Source of the DNA: Porphyrobacter sp. HT-58-2
GTDB lineage: Bacteria > Pseudomonadota > Alphaproteobacteria > Sphingomonadales > Sphingomonadaceae
Length of the DNA stretch: 64,000 nt
Assembly (NCBI RefSeq): GCF_002952215.1
Contig: NZ_CP022600.1
Span: 1,302,001-1,366,000, forward strand
Reading direction: 5' to 3'
Part shown: positions 25,017-32,691 of the stretch, one piece after another
Position numbering within the stretch: position 1 is the first letter of the stretch
How the letters are laid out: the number at the start of each line of letters is the position of its first letter
Notes under the pieces: model-generated
What the model was told of the DNA's origin: nothing
What the model saw: only the letters and a program-made list of their open reading frames with translations
The model's database searches: none
Position numbers and translations under genes: made by a program

Positions 25017-25452
25017 TTGAAGCTCCGTCTGAGCTGAGAAGCAGGACGATGCGGGCAGTGAATTGCCGGGACACCTCCCCGGAGCTCAAGTTGCGGAAGG
25101 CACTGTATGCCGCTGGCTACCGTTATCGGCTGTACCGAAAGGATTTACCTGGATCCCCTGACTTGGTTTTCGTCAGCCAAAAAGTTGTCGTCTTCGTGCA
25201 CGGTTGTTTTTGGCATGGGCACACATGCAAGCGCGGAGCGCGAGTTCCCAAACCAACTCTGAATACTGGCGCAAGAAGACTGCCAGAAACGTGTCTCGCG
25301 ACACCCGCGTGGTGTTTGATCTCAATGCCCATGGTTGGCGTGCCGAAATCGTTTGGGGATGCGAACTGAACAGCATGCAAGCCGTCCCCACCCATCTAAC
25401 ACCGGTGCTGGAAGGTGCCAAGAGATGCGTTAGGCGCGACCAGATATCATAG
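25013..25452 (+). pseudogene. vsr: vsr (very short patch repair endonuclease), frameshifted
   Basis: The first frame gives a good Vsr N-terminus: SRTMRAVNCRDTSPELKLRK, GYRYRLYRKDLPGSPDLVF and FVHGCFWHGHTCKRGARVPK. The rest of Vsr (TNSEYWRKKTARNVSRD, then GWRAEIVWGCEL) continues in another frame from about 25246. One A appears to be missing in the run CCCAAACC; adding one base restores the full protein. Vsr nicks T:G mismatches left by deamination of methylcytosine. So this is a recent loss, or a sequencing error in a short homopolymer. Its 3' end overlaps the convergent integrase gene by 23 bases. Confidence 0.85.
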
Positions 25453-26302
25453 CCCGTTCAATAGCCGCACCGATCACCTCGGCCGCATCCAACAAGTGCG
25501 CATCCTCGAAGTGGGCGTACCGCGAAGTAGATTTGACCGTCGCATGGCCTAGCAGCCGACCGATCATTGGCAGGCTCTCCCGGCCCATCACAGCATGGCT
25601 GGCATAGGTGTGCCGCAAATCGTGCGGCCTGACGTCTTTAAGCTGAGCTTCGTGCCTGAATTTCGCCCACGGACTATGGATCGTCTGGATCGGCCGAAGG
25701 TAGCGCCAGTTCCAGAAGATCGAGGTATTCTTGCCGCAGCGCGGGACAGAGAGAATCGAATCGCGGGCCTCATCGCCAAGCCAGACGGTCTTGGGGCCGG
25801 TATTGCTGTCCCGAAGGTGAAGTCGGTGGCCTTTGACGTCTGACCATTGAAGAGACAGAATTTCACCGACCCGGCATCCAGTCAGAACGAGCAACAGAAT
25901 CGCCGAGGCATAGGCCTGCTCTGTTCGGTCTTCACCCGCGCGTGCCCTGGCCAGCACAGCACCTAGTCGGGCCAATTCGTCGTCTGACAGGAAGCGATTG
26001 CGATGGTTCTTCCGGTTTTGGCGGATGCCATAGCAGGGGTTCGTATTCTCTACGCGATAGCCCCATTCCTCAGCCTTGTTCAGCGCTGCCCGCAAGATTT
26101 CCAGGCAACGGTTGGCTGCGCCGGGACCAGACCTGTCTGTCAACGCGACAAACCACTTCGTCACTTCGGCTTCGTTCAGGCTATCCACGGAAGCCTCCGG
26201 GAATGCCCCATCTATGTGGCAGCGACGGTAACCGGTGGCCGTTTCCCGCGTGGACGGCTTCCATTTGGGCGAAACGCGATCCCAGTATCTGCACGTTGGC
26301 AA
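25430..26302 (-). pseudogene. Tyrosine recombinase lacking its 5' end
   Basis: About 290 codons. The catalytic domain is complete: R144 (TGCRVGEILSLQW), H227 and R230 (RPHDLRHTYAS), H253 (LLGHATVKSTSRY) and Tyr262. Part of the SAM-like core-binding domain is present (WKPSTRETATGYRRC). The N-terminal arm-binding domain of about 100 residues is missing, and there is no ATG in the first 230 codons, only a TTG at the edge of the homologous part. It is therefore most likely a 5'-truncated gene from another element. The break lies next to the degenerate repeats at 26387. Confidence 0.75.
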
Positions 26303-26386
26303 GTGGTTTCGCCTCTAGGCGCTAACGAGAACACGATTCCGTATTCCAGAGTGCTGCGGGGCTCGCTGGGAGTCGGAAGGCCTGCA

Positions 26387-26495
26387 TCACGAAAATCGTG
26401 AAGCCACGTCCCAGAATCGGGACGCCTATTCCCGAAAATCGTGATGCCGCGTCTTGGAAAGCGGGACGCCCAGTCCCGGAATCGCGGCAATTGGG
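26387..26495. repeat. Five degenerate ~22-bp tandem repeats, each a small hairpin
   Basis: Units start at 26387, 26409, 26430, 26452 and 26474, with the shared pattern TCCCGAAAATCGTGACGCC. Within most units the left and right parts pair (for example TCACGAAAATCGTGA). A weaker sixth unit may precede at 26365. The stretch 26303-26604 holds no gene. The repeats may be recombinase arm or excisionase sites, iterons, or a decayed hairpin array. Confidence 0.6.
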
Positions 26496-26622
26496 AAGCC
26501 AATGCCGAGCGCATATAGAAAAATCAGACCGAAATCCGAAAAAACCCGAGACAACTAGACCTGAAAACTTGAGTTTCGTCTCGGAACATCAAATTCTCAT
26601 CTGAGTGTCTAACAAGGCAACC

Positions 26623-26961
26623 ATGCAGAGGCAGATCATGCAAATGCTTAGCCCCAAGGAACTGGCGCAACAGTCCGGATGGCCAGAAGGAAGGATACGG
26701 CGAATGATCAAAGCGCGCATGCTGCGGCACGTTCGCGCCGGCGGCCTGATCTTGTTGCCATCGGATGCTATTGTCGAATTTTGCAAGAACTTTGAGGTGC
26801 CGCCATGCCAAGACAATCCATCGGCCCCAGGCTCGTCCGTAGAAGGGGCAAGCCCAATTACTACGTCCGGTACATCGAACCAGAAACAGGCAGGCAGAAG
26901 GACGTATCAACAAACACTCGAGACAGCGAAGAAGCGCAAGAAATCCTCGAAGAATTCTTGA
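26623..26961 (+). CDS. Excisionase-like helix-turn-helix protein
   Basis: 112 aa from ATG 26623; a GTG at 26605 is an alternative. Residues about 8-55 form a MerR/Xis-type winged HTH (MLSPKELAQQSGWPEGRIRR, then AGGLILLPSDAIVEF). The tail is long, basic and Ser/Thr/Lys-rich. It overlaps the integrase gene by 157 bases in another frame, which ties expression of the two together. Likely the recombination directionality factor of the element. Confidence 0.68.
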   Translation: MQRQIMQMLSPKELAQQSGWPEGRIRRMIKARMLRHVRAGGLILLPSDAIVEFCKNFEVPPCQDNPSAPGSSVEGASPITTSGTSNQKQAGRRTYQQTLETAKKRKKSSKNS

Positions 26962-27878
26962 GAGATCGGCGTCTTTCAAGGAGCAGCCGGGCGTTGCCGC
27001 CGTACAGGGTGAAAATCGCTGAAGTTCTTGACGCACACCATGCGCGCCTTTCAAAAACGGAACGGGGAGACCGGTTTCTGTGCTCGATGCAGCACATCCT
27101 CGAATTCTGGAAGGATGCGTGCCTTGACGCGATCACGCCGGACGCCGTGCTCGATTACGAGACGCAGAACGTTCGCACAGATAAGAAGCCCGGTCGTGCT
27201 CGCGCGACGGTGCGTCGTGAGCTAAGCGACCTCAGGGCTGCCGTCAAAGCCGCAGCAGTCAACCACAAGGTTCACGCGATCGTTTTCCCTAAGCTTCCGC
27301 GCGATGGAGCACCGCGGGAGCGCTGGCTGAGGCGGGACGAGTTTGACCAGCTGTTTGCCGAGGCAGCCAATGAGTATCGTTCTGCCGAGCCACTCCAGCT
27401 GTTCCTAATGATTGCTTATTACACCGGCGCGCGCAGCGGGGCGATCATGGGCCTGCGTTGGTCGGACATCGATTTTGACCGGAACGTAGTCGATTACCGT
27501 CTGCCTGATCGCGGTGAAGTGACCGTCGACCACAAGCCGCGCGCGATAACGCCAATGGCGCCGCCGCTGCGAGCCTATCTGTTGCAGCGATACAAGGCTT
27601 ACGAGACCGTCCCCGAGTTCGTGTTTCACCAGAAGCTCGACCACACGCGACGTGTCAATTCGGTGGTGAAGGGCTTTCGCGCTACGGTGGAGCGATGCGG
27701 CTTCAAGGATGTCACCCCGCACACGCTTCGCCACACGAGAGTGACAGAACTGCGGACAATGGGAATGCAACCTCATCAGGTGGACGCATTTTTGGCTATG
27801 ACAGCTGAGACTCAGAACCGGGTCTATACTCACGCTGACGACGATGATCTTCAGGCCATGGCCATGCGGATTGCGTGA
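26805..27878 (+). CDS. Tyrosine recombinase, likely the element integrase
   Basis: 357 aa. An N-terminal arm-type domain is present (KPNYYVRYIEPETGRQKDVS), then a core-binding domain, then the catalytic domain with Arg210 (TGARSGAIMGLRWSDID), His306 and Arg309 (TPHTLRHTRVTEL) and Tyr341 (NRVYTHADDDDL). The usual second His or Trp of the LGH box is replaced by the segment FLAMTAETQ. As the only full-length tyrosine recombinase in the element and about 500 bases from the right att repeat, it is the best candidate for tRNA-Arg integration and excision. Confidence 0.88.
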   Translation: MPRQSIGPRLVRRRGKPNYYVRYIEPETGRQKDVSTNTRDSEEAQEILEEFLRDRRLSRSSRALPPYRVKIAEVLDAHHARLSKTERGDRFLCSMQHILEFWKDACLDAITPDAVLDYETQNVRTDKKPGRARATVRRELSDLRAAVKAAAVNHKVHAIVFPKLPRDGAPRERWLRRDEFDQLFAEAANEYRSAEPLQLFLMIAYYTGARSGAIMGLRWSDIDFDRNVVDYRLPDRGEVTVDHKPRAITPMAPPLRAYLLQRYKAYETVPEFVFHQKLDHTRRVNSVVKGFRATVERCGFKDVTPHTLRHTRVTELRTMGMQPHQVDAFLAMTAETQNRVYTHADDDDLQAMAMRIA

Positions 27879-28004
27879 GTCGATCTACCTCGTTTCGTTC
27901 CTCAATCGCGACTTTGTCAGCGAGTGCGTTCTCCGGGAAGATGCACAGGGCCCCTGTTCCGCCATCGATCAATTTCGGGTATGGAAGGTGGTCAGGAGAT
28001 GATG

Positions 28005-28211
28005 ATGGCGACCCACACTTCGATGCTGCATGTCCGGATGGACTCTGAGTTGAAAGCGCAGGCTATTGAAGCCCTGAATGCAATGGGGCTTTCCACGTCA
28101 GACGCTGTCCGGCTGCTGTTTCACAGGATCGTAGCTGACCAGGCTTTCCCACTGGAATTGCGGGTGCCGGGCCGCGCAAGCCTGGAAGAGCAAGTGCCTG
28201 TCGATAAATGA
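28005..28211 (+). CDS. RelB/DinJ-family antitoxin without adjacent toxin
   Basis: 68 aa. LHVRMDSELKAQAIEALNAM followed by GLSTSDAVRLLFHRIVADQA and FPLELRVPG is typical of RelB/DinJ antitoxins (ribbon-helix-helix dimer plus toxin-binding tail). Of three in-frame ATGs (27999, 28002, 28005) the last has the CAGGAG RBS at good spacing. No RelE/YafQ-type toxin follows: the next 170 bases to the att repeat are gene-free. The toxin may have been lost, or the gene serves as an orphan regulator or anti-addiction factor. Confidence 0.75.
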   Translation: MATHTSMLHVRMDSELKAQAIEALNAMGLSTSDAVRLLFHRIVADQAFPLELRVPGRASLEEQVPVDK

Positions 28212-28355
28212 CCCTACCCAGCAGTCACCAATTGAGATACACAATTGGAACCAACGATCTTGGTACACATGAGTTCGCGTAACGATTGAAAGGTGCCGGC
28301 GAGAAGCGCCAAAATCCGTAGAAGTTCACAAAACGAGAGCAAGGAAAAATCCAAT

Positions 28356-28377
28356 GATTCCATATAGATATGGAATC
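28356..28377. repeat. Perfect palindrome beside the right att repeat
   Basis: A 22-bp element with 10-bp perfect arms (GATTCCATAT / ATATGGAATC) around a central AG, ending 5 bases before the 48-bp att repeat. A second small inverted repeat, CAATTG...CAATTG, lies at about 28228-28246. A recombinase or excisionase binding site is likely; a transcription stop is possible. Confidence 0.55.
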
Positions 28378-28382
28378 TGGGC

Positions 28383-28430
28383 GCCCTCCGAAGGCAGAGG
28401 TCACAGGTTCGAATCCTGTCGGGTGCGCCA
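28383..28430 (+). repeat. attR-side 48-bp direct repeat (tRNA-Arg 3' copy)
   Basis: Exact copy of 4476-4523, covering the anticodon stem to CCA of tRNA-Arg(CCG). The 5' half of the tRNA is absent here, so this is not a functional tRNA gene. It marks the right end of the element and the left end of the remnant island that follows. Confidence 0.93.
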
Positions 28431-28527
28431 AATTTTCCAAAAAGCGCAGTTCTCCGCCAAACCCGCAAAACCGTTGGGGTTTTCTTGACAAATTGGTCCT
28501 AAGGCTGGTCCTAACGGAGCCGAGCCA

Positions 28528-29107
28528 ATGAGCCAAAATGCGAAAGCAATCCCGGGGTGCGCTTACCTCTATCAGCGGGGCGGGCGTTACATTGTCCGAG
28601 TTCAAATCCCCAAAGAACTCAGGGCGGCGCTCGGCAAAAGCGAGTTCAAGAAGTCGGTTGGCGGCGATCTGGCGCTAGCGAAGCGGCGATCTCATAGTCT
28701 TGTCTCTCAGTTCCTCGCCGAGATTGACAGCGCGAGGCGCGGTGCGGTGCAACCGGGTGCAGAATTCCACATGTCGGGCAATCAACCAACTGCGGAAGAC
28801 ATCGACGCCGCCTGCTACGCGCATTTCAAGCGCATGGCGTTGAACGTTAGGGGGAAGGTGGCCCAACCAGTCGGGGACGAGCCACGCGCACTCAGCAATC
28901 GCGCCGAGGGCCTGCGGCTGATGATCGAAAACCAAACTTCAGCCAATGCTCATGATGCTTGGAGCAGTATGAGCGTGGAGGCGAAATGGCTCTGCGATGA
29001 GCATAGCTGGGACATCGCGCCCGACAGCGGACTTTTTGAGCATCTCTGCCGGACGATGCTGCGCGCCCGCCTCCAGTGTTATCGAGATGAATTGCGGCGG
29101 CTAGGGG
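28528..29107 (+). pseudogene. Integrase fragment (N-terminal part) of a second island
   Basis: About 190 codons with the N-terminus of DUF6538-type site-specific integrases: GCAYLYQRGGRYIVRVQIPK, then ALGKSEFKKSVGGDLALAKR. The reading frame stays open but homology stops near 29107, where an antisense hsdR fragment begins; the catalytic domain with R, H-x-x-R and Tyr is gone. Its place just after the att repeat is that of an integrase gene of an older island in the same tRNA. Confidence 0.72.
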
Positions 29108-29126
29108 TCTGCACCGTCCGCTCACT

Positions 29127-29702
29127 GACTTCGAGGTGCATGAACCGCTGGAGAATATCGAGCAGGCTGTCGGCAGCCAACACCTCATCCCATAGGTAGT
29201 GGGTCTTCCAATTACCCTCGACCGGAGGATTGCCCGCGCCGAAGTGGTGCCCTCGGTTGAACGGCAGGAAGAAGGTGTTGCTTCCCTTCAACTCGGTGGT
29301 CATCCAGACTTCGTCGGGATCGACAGCGAAATGCACCAGTGCCCGTTCCTTGAAACGAAACAGCAGATCGCGACCGTCGCGGTCAGTCATGTACTGTTTG
29401 CAAGCGTGCTCGGCACGCTGGCCAGTCAGCGGGTTCTTCAGCTCCGCCGTCACCACGGGCAGGCCGTTAATGGCGATTACCACGTCGATGATACATTTGC
29501 GCTTCCCGCCATCCGGACGCTTGAGCACTTCGGACACGAACTCGACTTGACGGGTGATGGTTAACCGGTTCGCGGCATAGCGCGCCGCAGCTTCCGGGTT
29601 CATGCCGGAGTTGGGCTGGAAATAGGCCAGCCTCAACGTCTTGCCGTAGCACTTGAACCCATGCCGTAGCACGCTCAGTGCGCCCTTGGCCGCCCTAAGT
29701 TT
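29127..29702 (-). pseudogene. hsdR fragment (type I restriction subunit, N-terminal domain)
   Basis: Internal piece of HsdR: LSVLRHGFKCYGKTLRLAYF, NRLTITRQVEF, GLPVVTAELKNPLTGQ with the nuclease ExK, FRFKERALVHFAVDPDEVWM and HYLWDEVLAADSLLDILQRF. The true N-terminus and the whole helicase part are missing, and no hsdM or hsdS is nearby. Both ends are joined abruptly to unrelated coding fragments, so this is deletion debris. Confidence 0.82.
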
Positions 29703-29937
29703 GAGAACCGCGTAGCTTGGGCTAGATTTTACCTGACCAAAGCAGGCCTGATGAATGCACCCAAACGAGGTGTCTGGGGCCTTACTGAGGCTGGAAGAGC
29801 TGCCACACTTACTTCCGAGCAAGCGGCAAAGGTTTTCCAAGGCGTCCAAGCAGCTATGCCCCGCGATGAAGATGAGCAGCAAGCGCCTGACGAAACGAAC
29901 TCTGGTTCTGCCACGAGCTACTGGTTTGTTGGTGCCG
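29700..29937 (+). pseudogene. Fragment of Mrr/McrB-like restriction protein
   Basis: The frame reads FENRVAWARFYLTKAGLM, KRGVWGLTEAGRAA, and ends in SGSATSYWFVGAVS. This is the winged-helix Mrr-N type domain plus the first strand of the following domain seen in some McrB-like proteins. The start is missing at the hsdR junction and the rest is cut by the IS element at 29938. Confidence 0.6.
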
Positions 29938-30011
29938 TGTCCGTCGTCAGAACATTTGGCGCAACTCGCGGCGTAGATTAGCGGAGAGCGGGCCTCGTCT
30001 GGGGGTTGATG

Positions 30012-30992
30012 TTAGGCGGCGAGCTTGCGGTGCTGCAAGCGCCGATGTTCGATGGTCTGTCGCTTGATCCTTTCACGCTGTTTGATGATCGCCGGAGCCC
30101 TACCGAAGTAGGCGTCGGCGGGCGTCACGTTGGCCAGGCTTTCGTGGTAACGCTGGTGGTTGTAGTGCTCGACGAAGGCCTCGATCTGGGCCTCGAGGTC
30201 GCCGGGCAAGAAGTAGTTTTCCAAGAGGATGCGGTTTTTCAGGGTCTGGTGCCAGCGCTCGATCTTGCCCTGGGTCTGAGGGTGGCACGGTGCTCCGCGC
30301 ACGTGGCTCATCTCGTTGGCCTCGATGTATTCCGCCAGTTCACCCGCGATGTAGCTGGGACCATTGTCGCTGAGCAGCCTGGGTTTGTGCAGCACCGTGG
30401 CGCTGTCGCAGCCGGAAGCTGCCAGGGCGAGGTCCAGCGTCTCGGTCACGTCTTCGGCCCGCATGTTGGTGCAAAGCTTCCAGGCGATGATGTAGCGCGA
30501 GAAGTCGTCGAGCACGGTGGAGAGATACATCCAGCCCCACCCTATGATCTTGAAGTAGGTAAAATCGGTCTGCCACATCTCGTTCGGCCGGGTGGTCTTG
30601 GTGTGGAACTGATCGGCGGCCTTGATCACCACATAGGCCGGGCTGGTGATCAGGTCGTGGGCCTTCAGCAGACGGTAAACCGTGGATTCCGACACAAAGT
30701 AGCGCTTCTCGTCGGTAAACCGCACCGCCAGCTCGCGCGGTGACAGCTCGGACTGTTCCAGCGCCATCTCGACGATCTGGTCCTGCACCTCGGGTGCAAT
30801 GCGGTTCCACACCCGGCCCGGCGCCGATGGCCGGTCTTCCAGCGCCTCCGGCCCGCCCTCAAGGTAGCGGTCATACCAGCGGTAGAACGTCCGGCGGGCG
30901 ATGCCGAGCTGGTCCAGCGTGCGCTTGGCAGGCAGATGCGATTGCTCGACGATCCTGATGATCTCGAGCTTCTCGGATGCGGGATACCTCAT
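30012..30992 (-). CDS. IS3-family transposase OrfB (DDE catalytic part)
   Basis: 326 aa from the ATG overlapping the orfA stop; normally made as an OrfAB fusion by -1 frameshift at the A7G run (31020-31028). An HTH_21-type region (PREL-type, LSPRELAVRFTDEKRYFVSE) precedes the rve integrase core with Asp in EMWQTDFTYFKIIGWG, Asp in LLSDNGPSYIAGE and Glu in TQGKIERWHQTLKN. All three acidic residues are intact, so the copy may be active. Confidence 0.92.
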   Translation of the reverse strand: MRYPASEKLEIIRIVEQSHLPAKRTLDQLGIARRTFYRWYDRYLEGGPEALEDRPSAPGRVWNRIAPEVQDQIVEMALEQSELSPRELAVRFTDEKRYFVSESTVYRLLKAHDLITSPAYVVIKAADQFHTKTTRPNEMWQTDFTYFKIIGWGWMYLSTVLDDFSRYIIAWKLCTNMRAEDVTETLDLALAASGCDSATVLHKPRLLSDNGPSYIAGELAEYIEANEMSHVRGAPCHPQTQGKIERWHQTLKNRILLENYFLPGDLEAQIEAFVEHYNHQRYHESLANVTPADAYFGRAPAIIKQRERIKRQTIEHRRLQHRKLAA

Positions 30993-31378
30993 TCGTCGCC
31001 CTCCCCATCCGCAATCATGCTTTTTTTCAGCAGCCGGTTCTCGAGCGTCAGATCGGCGACGCATTCCTTCAAAGCGCGGGCTTCGCGTCGCAGATCCTGC
31101 ACTTCGCCAGTGGTCGCGGCACGGGCAGTGTCACCGGCCAGGCGGCGCTTGCCCGCTTCCATGAACTCCTTCGACCAGGTGTAATACAGGCTCTGAGCGA
31201 TGCCTTCCTTGCGGCACAGCTCGGCAATGCTGTCCTCGCCACGTAGCCCGTCGAGCACGATGCGGATCTTGTCTTCGGCCGAGAAATGGCGACGGGTTGC
31301 ACGCCGGATGTCCTTCACGACCTTCTCAGCAGGGGCCTTTGTGGGAGGGGATTTTTTCAAGGAGGGTTGGGTCTTCAT
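30989..31378 (-). CDS. IS3-family OrfA (DNA-binding part)
   Basis: 129 aa from ATG 31378 (RBS AAGGAA); a TTG at 31411 is possible. HTH of the transposase_8 kind (FSAEDKIRIVLDGLRGEDSI, AELCRKEGIAQSLYYTWSKE) and a leucine-zipper-like tail (LKECVADLTLENRLLKKS). The slippery sequence A AAA AAG lies 30 bases before the stop. Confidence 0.9.
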   Translation of the reverse strand: MKTQPSLKKSPPTKAPAEKVVKDIRRATRRHFSAEDKIRIVLDGLRGEDSIAELCRKEGIAQSLYYTWSKEFMEAGKRRLAGDTARAATTGEVQDLRREARALKECVADLTLENRLLKKSMIADGEGDE

Positions 31379-31482
31379 CTTCGTTCCTTCGTCACTACGA
31401 CGAAGCCCCAACCCTCCTTAAATCACAACCTCAAATCTGTGCCATTGGTGCTGACGGGGGACAGCGCGCAAGGACGTTCAGA

Positions 31483-32037
31483 ATGCTGCCCCATAATCGC
31501 CGTTACCTGCTCGCTGCACTGATTGTGGTCGTGCTGGGGGCGGTGATCGGCTGGACTTTGCGCGATTGGGTGCCGCTTGCATCGTGGCAGCAGGCAGGTG
31601 CGGCAACCGGTGCGCCGCTTTCCCGGGAGCTTGCTGCCGATCCGTCACCGAATAGCCTTGCGACAATGCCGATCACGCCGGGTGAGTGGCAGTGGCAAGG
31701 CAAGGGCGGGACATCGGCAGCGCAGTTTGCCGATGCGCTCGTGACCGTCACCTGCGACCTTCCCGGGCGCGCTGTCAGTATCGGGGTGCGCGGCGATCTT
31801 CCCGATGGCGCTCCCGTAACCGTCCTCACCACATCGCAGAGCCGCGTCTTTCAGGGGCGCAAGACCGCGGGGCAGGTCGTCGTCAGTCTGGCAGCGGATG
31901 ATGCGCTGCTTGATGCCATCGCCCTTAGTCGCGGACGGTTCGGGATTGCAGCGCAAGGGATTGATCCGGTTTATCCCGGAAGCTGGGCCGAAGTCAGCCG
32001 CGTGGTCGAGGATTGCCGCGTTCCTGCGGGGCGATAG
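31483..32037 (+). CDS. Membrane-anchored protein of unknown function
   Basis: 184 aa from ATG 31483, with AAGGA eight bases upstream. One N-terminal membrane helix (YLLAALIVVVLGAVIGWTLR) is followed by a periplasmic domain with no known family (TPGEWQWQGKGGTSAAQFAD, then DLPDGAPVTVLTTSQSRVFQ). It is the first intact chromosomal gene after the IS; its original promoter may have been replaced by IS sequence only 20 bases from the start. Confidence 0.55.
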   Translation: MLPHNRRYLLAALIVVVLGAVIGWTLRDWVPLASWQQAGAATGAPLSRELAADPSPNSLATMPITPGEWQWQGKGGTSAAQFADALVTVTCDLPGRAVSIGVRGDLPDGAPVTVLTTSQSRVFQGRKTAGQVVVSLAADDALLDAIALSRGRFGIAAQGIDPVYPGSWAEVSRVVEDCRVPAGR

Positions 32038-32077
32038 CGCGCGGGTCTGAGCGCGGGACGCACCCGGCGTGCGATCG

Positions 32078-32689
32078 TCACGATCTTTGCGTGGATGAAG
32101 CCTCTCGATCCGGAAGGCGACGCTCGGCTGCGGCGAGAGCCTCGGGATCGTTGATGTTGGTGAAGGGATCAACTGCCTCTGCTGCAAGCCATGGGACATG
32201 AACTGCGCCGCGCTGCTCGGCAAAACGCCAGAGCGAGCGGCCGCCCTGCGCCGCATAAGCTTCGAGCGCTGGCGCATCCGCCTGCCAAAGCGCAGCCATA
32301 GGCTGATAGCGGCCTGCGCTGACCGGGATTGCGGCAGTGTGCTGGCCGATCGCTGCGCTCAGCCGCTGCGCCAGATCGCGCGGCAGGAAGGGCTGGTCAC
32401 AACCGATCAGCAGGACATGGCGACGGCCTTGATCGGCTGCGAAGCGGAAGGCGCTGGCCAGCGCGTTGATCGGCCCGGCACCGGGCCATGCATCGTGCAG
32501 CACCGGCAGGGGGACCGTGCCGATCTGCGCGACTTCCCGCGCGGCAATGGCGCAGCAATCGGACTGCGCAGTGGCCATCGCGATGGCGTGATCGAGCAGC
32601 CTGCGCCCGGCCAGCAGGCGCAGCGGCTTGGCCCCGCCGATCCGCTCGCCATCTCCTCCGGCGGCGATGACAATGGCGGGCGCCGTCAT
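32078..32689 (-). CDS. mobA: Molybdenum cofactor guanylyltransferase
   Basis: 203 aa from ATG 32689. Rossmann-like nucleotidyltransferase: IVIAAGGDGERIGGAKPLRL (nucleotide loop and Lys), DAWPGAGPINALASAF, LLIGCDQPFLP (metal Asp) and a C-terminal FTNINDPEAL. MobA attaches GMP to molybdopterin for DMSO-reductase-type enzymes. It starts 2 bases after the sulfatase stop. The N-terminal loop is GGDGERIGG instead of the usual GGxSxRMG, so activity is likely but the residues are not perfectly canonical. Confidence 0.82.
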   Translation of the reverse strand: MTAPAIVIAAGGDGERIGGAKPLRLLAGRRLLDHAIAMATAQSDCCAIAAREVAQIGTVPLPVLHDAWPGAGPINALASAFRFAADQGRRHVLLIGCDQPFLPRDLAQRLSAAIGQHTAAIPVSAGRYQPMAALWQADAPALEAYAAQGGRSLWRFAEQRGAVHVPWLAAEAVDPFTNINDPEALAAAERRLPDREASSTQRS

Positions 32690-32691
32690 GG

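Larger units (their letters stand above)
4524..28430. mobile_element. Integrative mobilizable element with defence cargo, inserted in tRNA-Arg(CCG)
   Basis: About 23.9 kb bounded by perfect 48-bp repeats. It carries replication (RepC-like), partition (ParA and RHH protein with repeat arrays), mobilization (RHH/membrane accessory and MobF relaxase), a serine resolvase, two defence cassettes, and an excisionase-like gene plus a tyrosine recombinase near the right end. No VirB/Tra secretion genes and no VirD4/TraD coupling protein are seen, so transfer would need a helper. The replication and partition genes suggest either an integrated plasmid or an element that can persist as a circle after excision. 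Confidence 0.85.
29938..31463 (-). mobile_element. IS3-family insertion sequence
   Basis: 1526 bp. The ends are an imperfect inverted repeat of about 24 bp starting TGTCC (17 of 24 positions match between 29938 and the reverse complement of 31463). It carries orfA and orfB in -1 relation. Flanking bases are CCG on the left and GCG on the right, with no 3-5 bp target duplication, so one flank was probably lost by an IS-adjacent deletion. Confidence 0.85.

Noticed and set aside
26387..26495. CRISPR array
   Set aside because: Units are directly adjacent and degenerate, with no spacers and no cas genes anywhere in the window.
28383..28430. Second tRNA-Arg gene
   Set aside because: Only the 3' 48 bases are present; acceptor 5' strand and D arm are missing.
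29935..31466. Target-site duplication of the IS element
   Set aside because: Flanks CCG and GCG do not match at 3, 4 or 5 bases.
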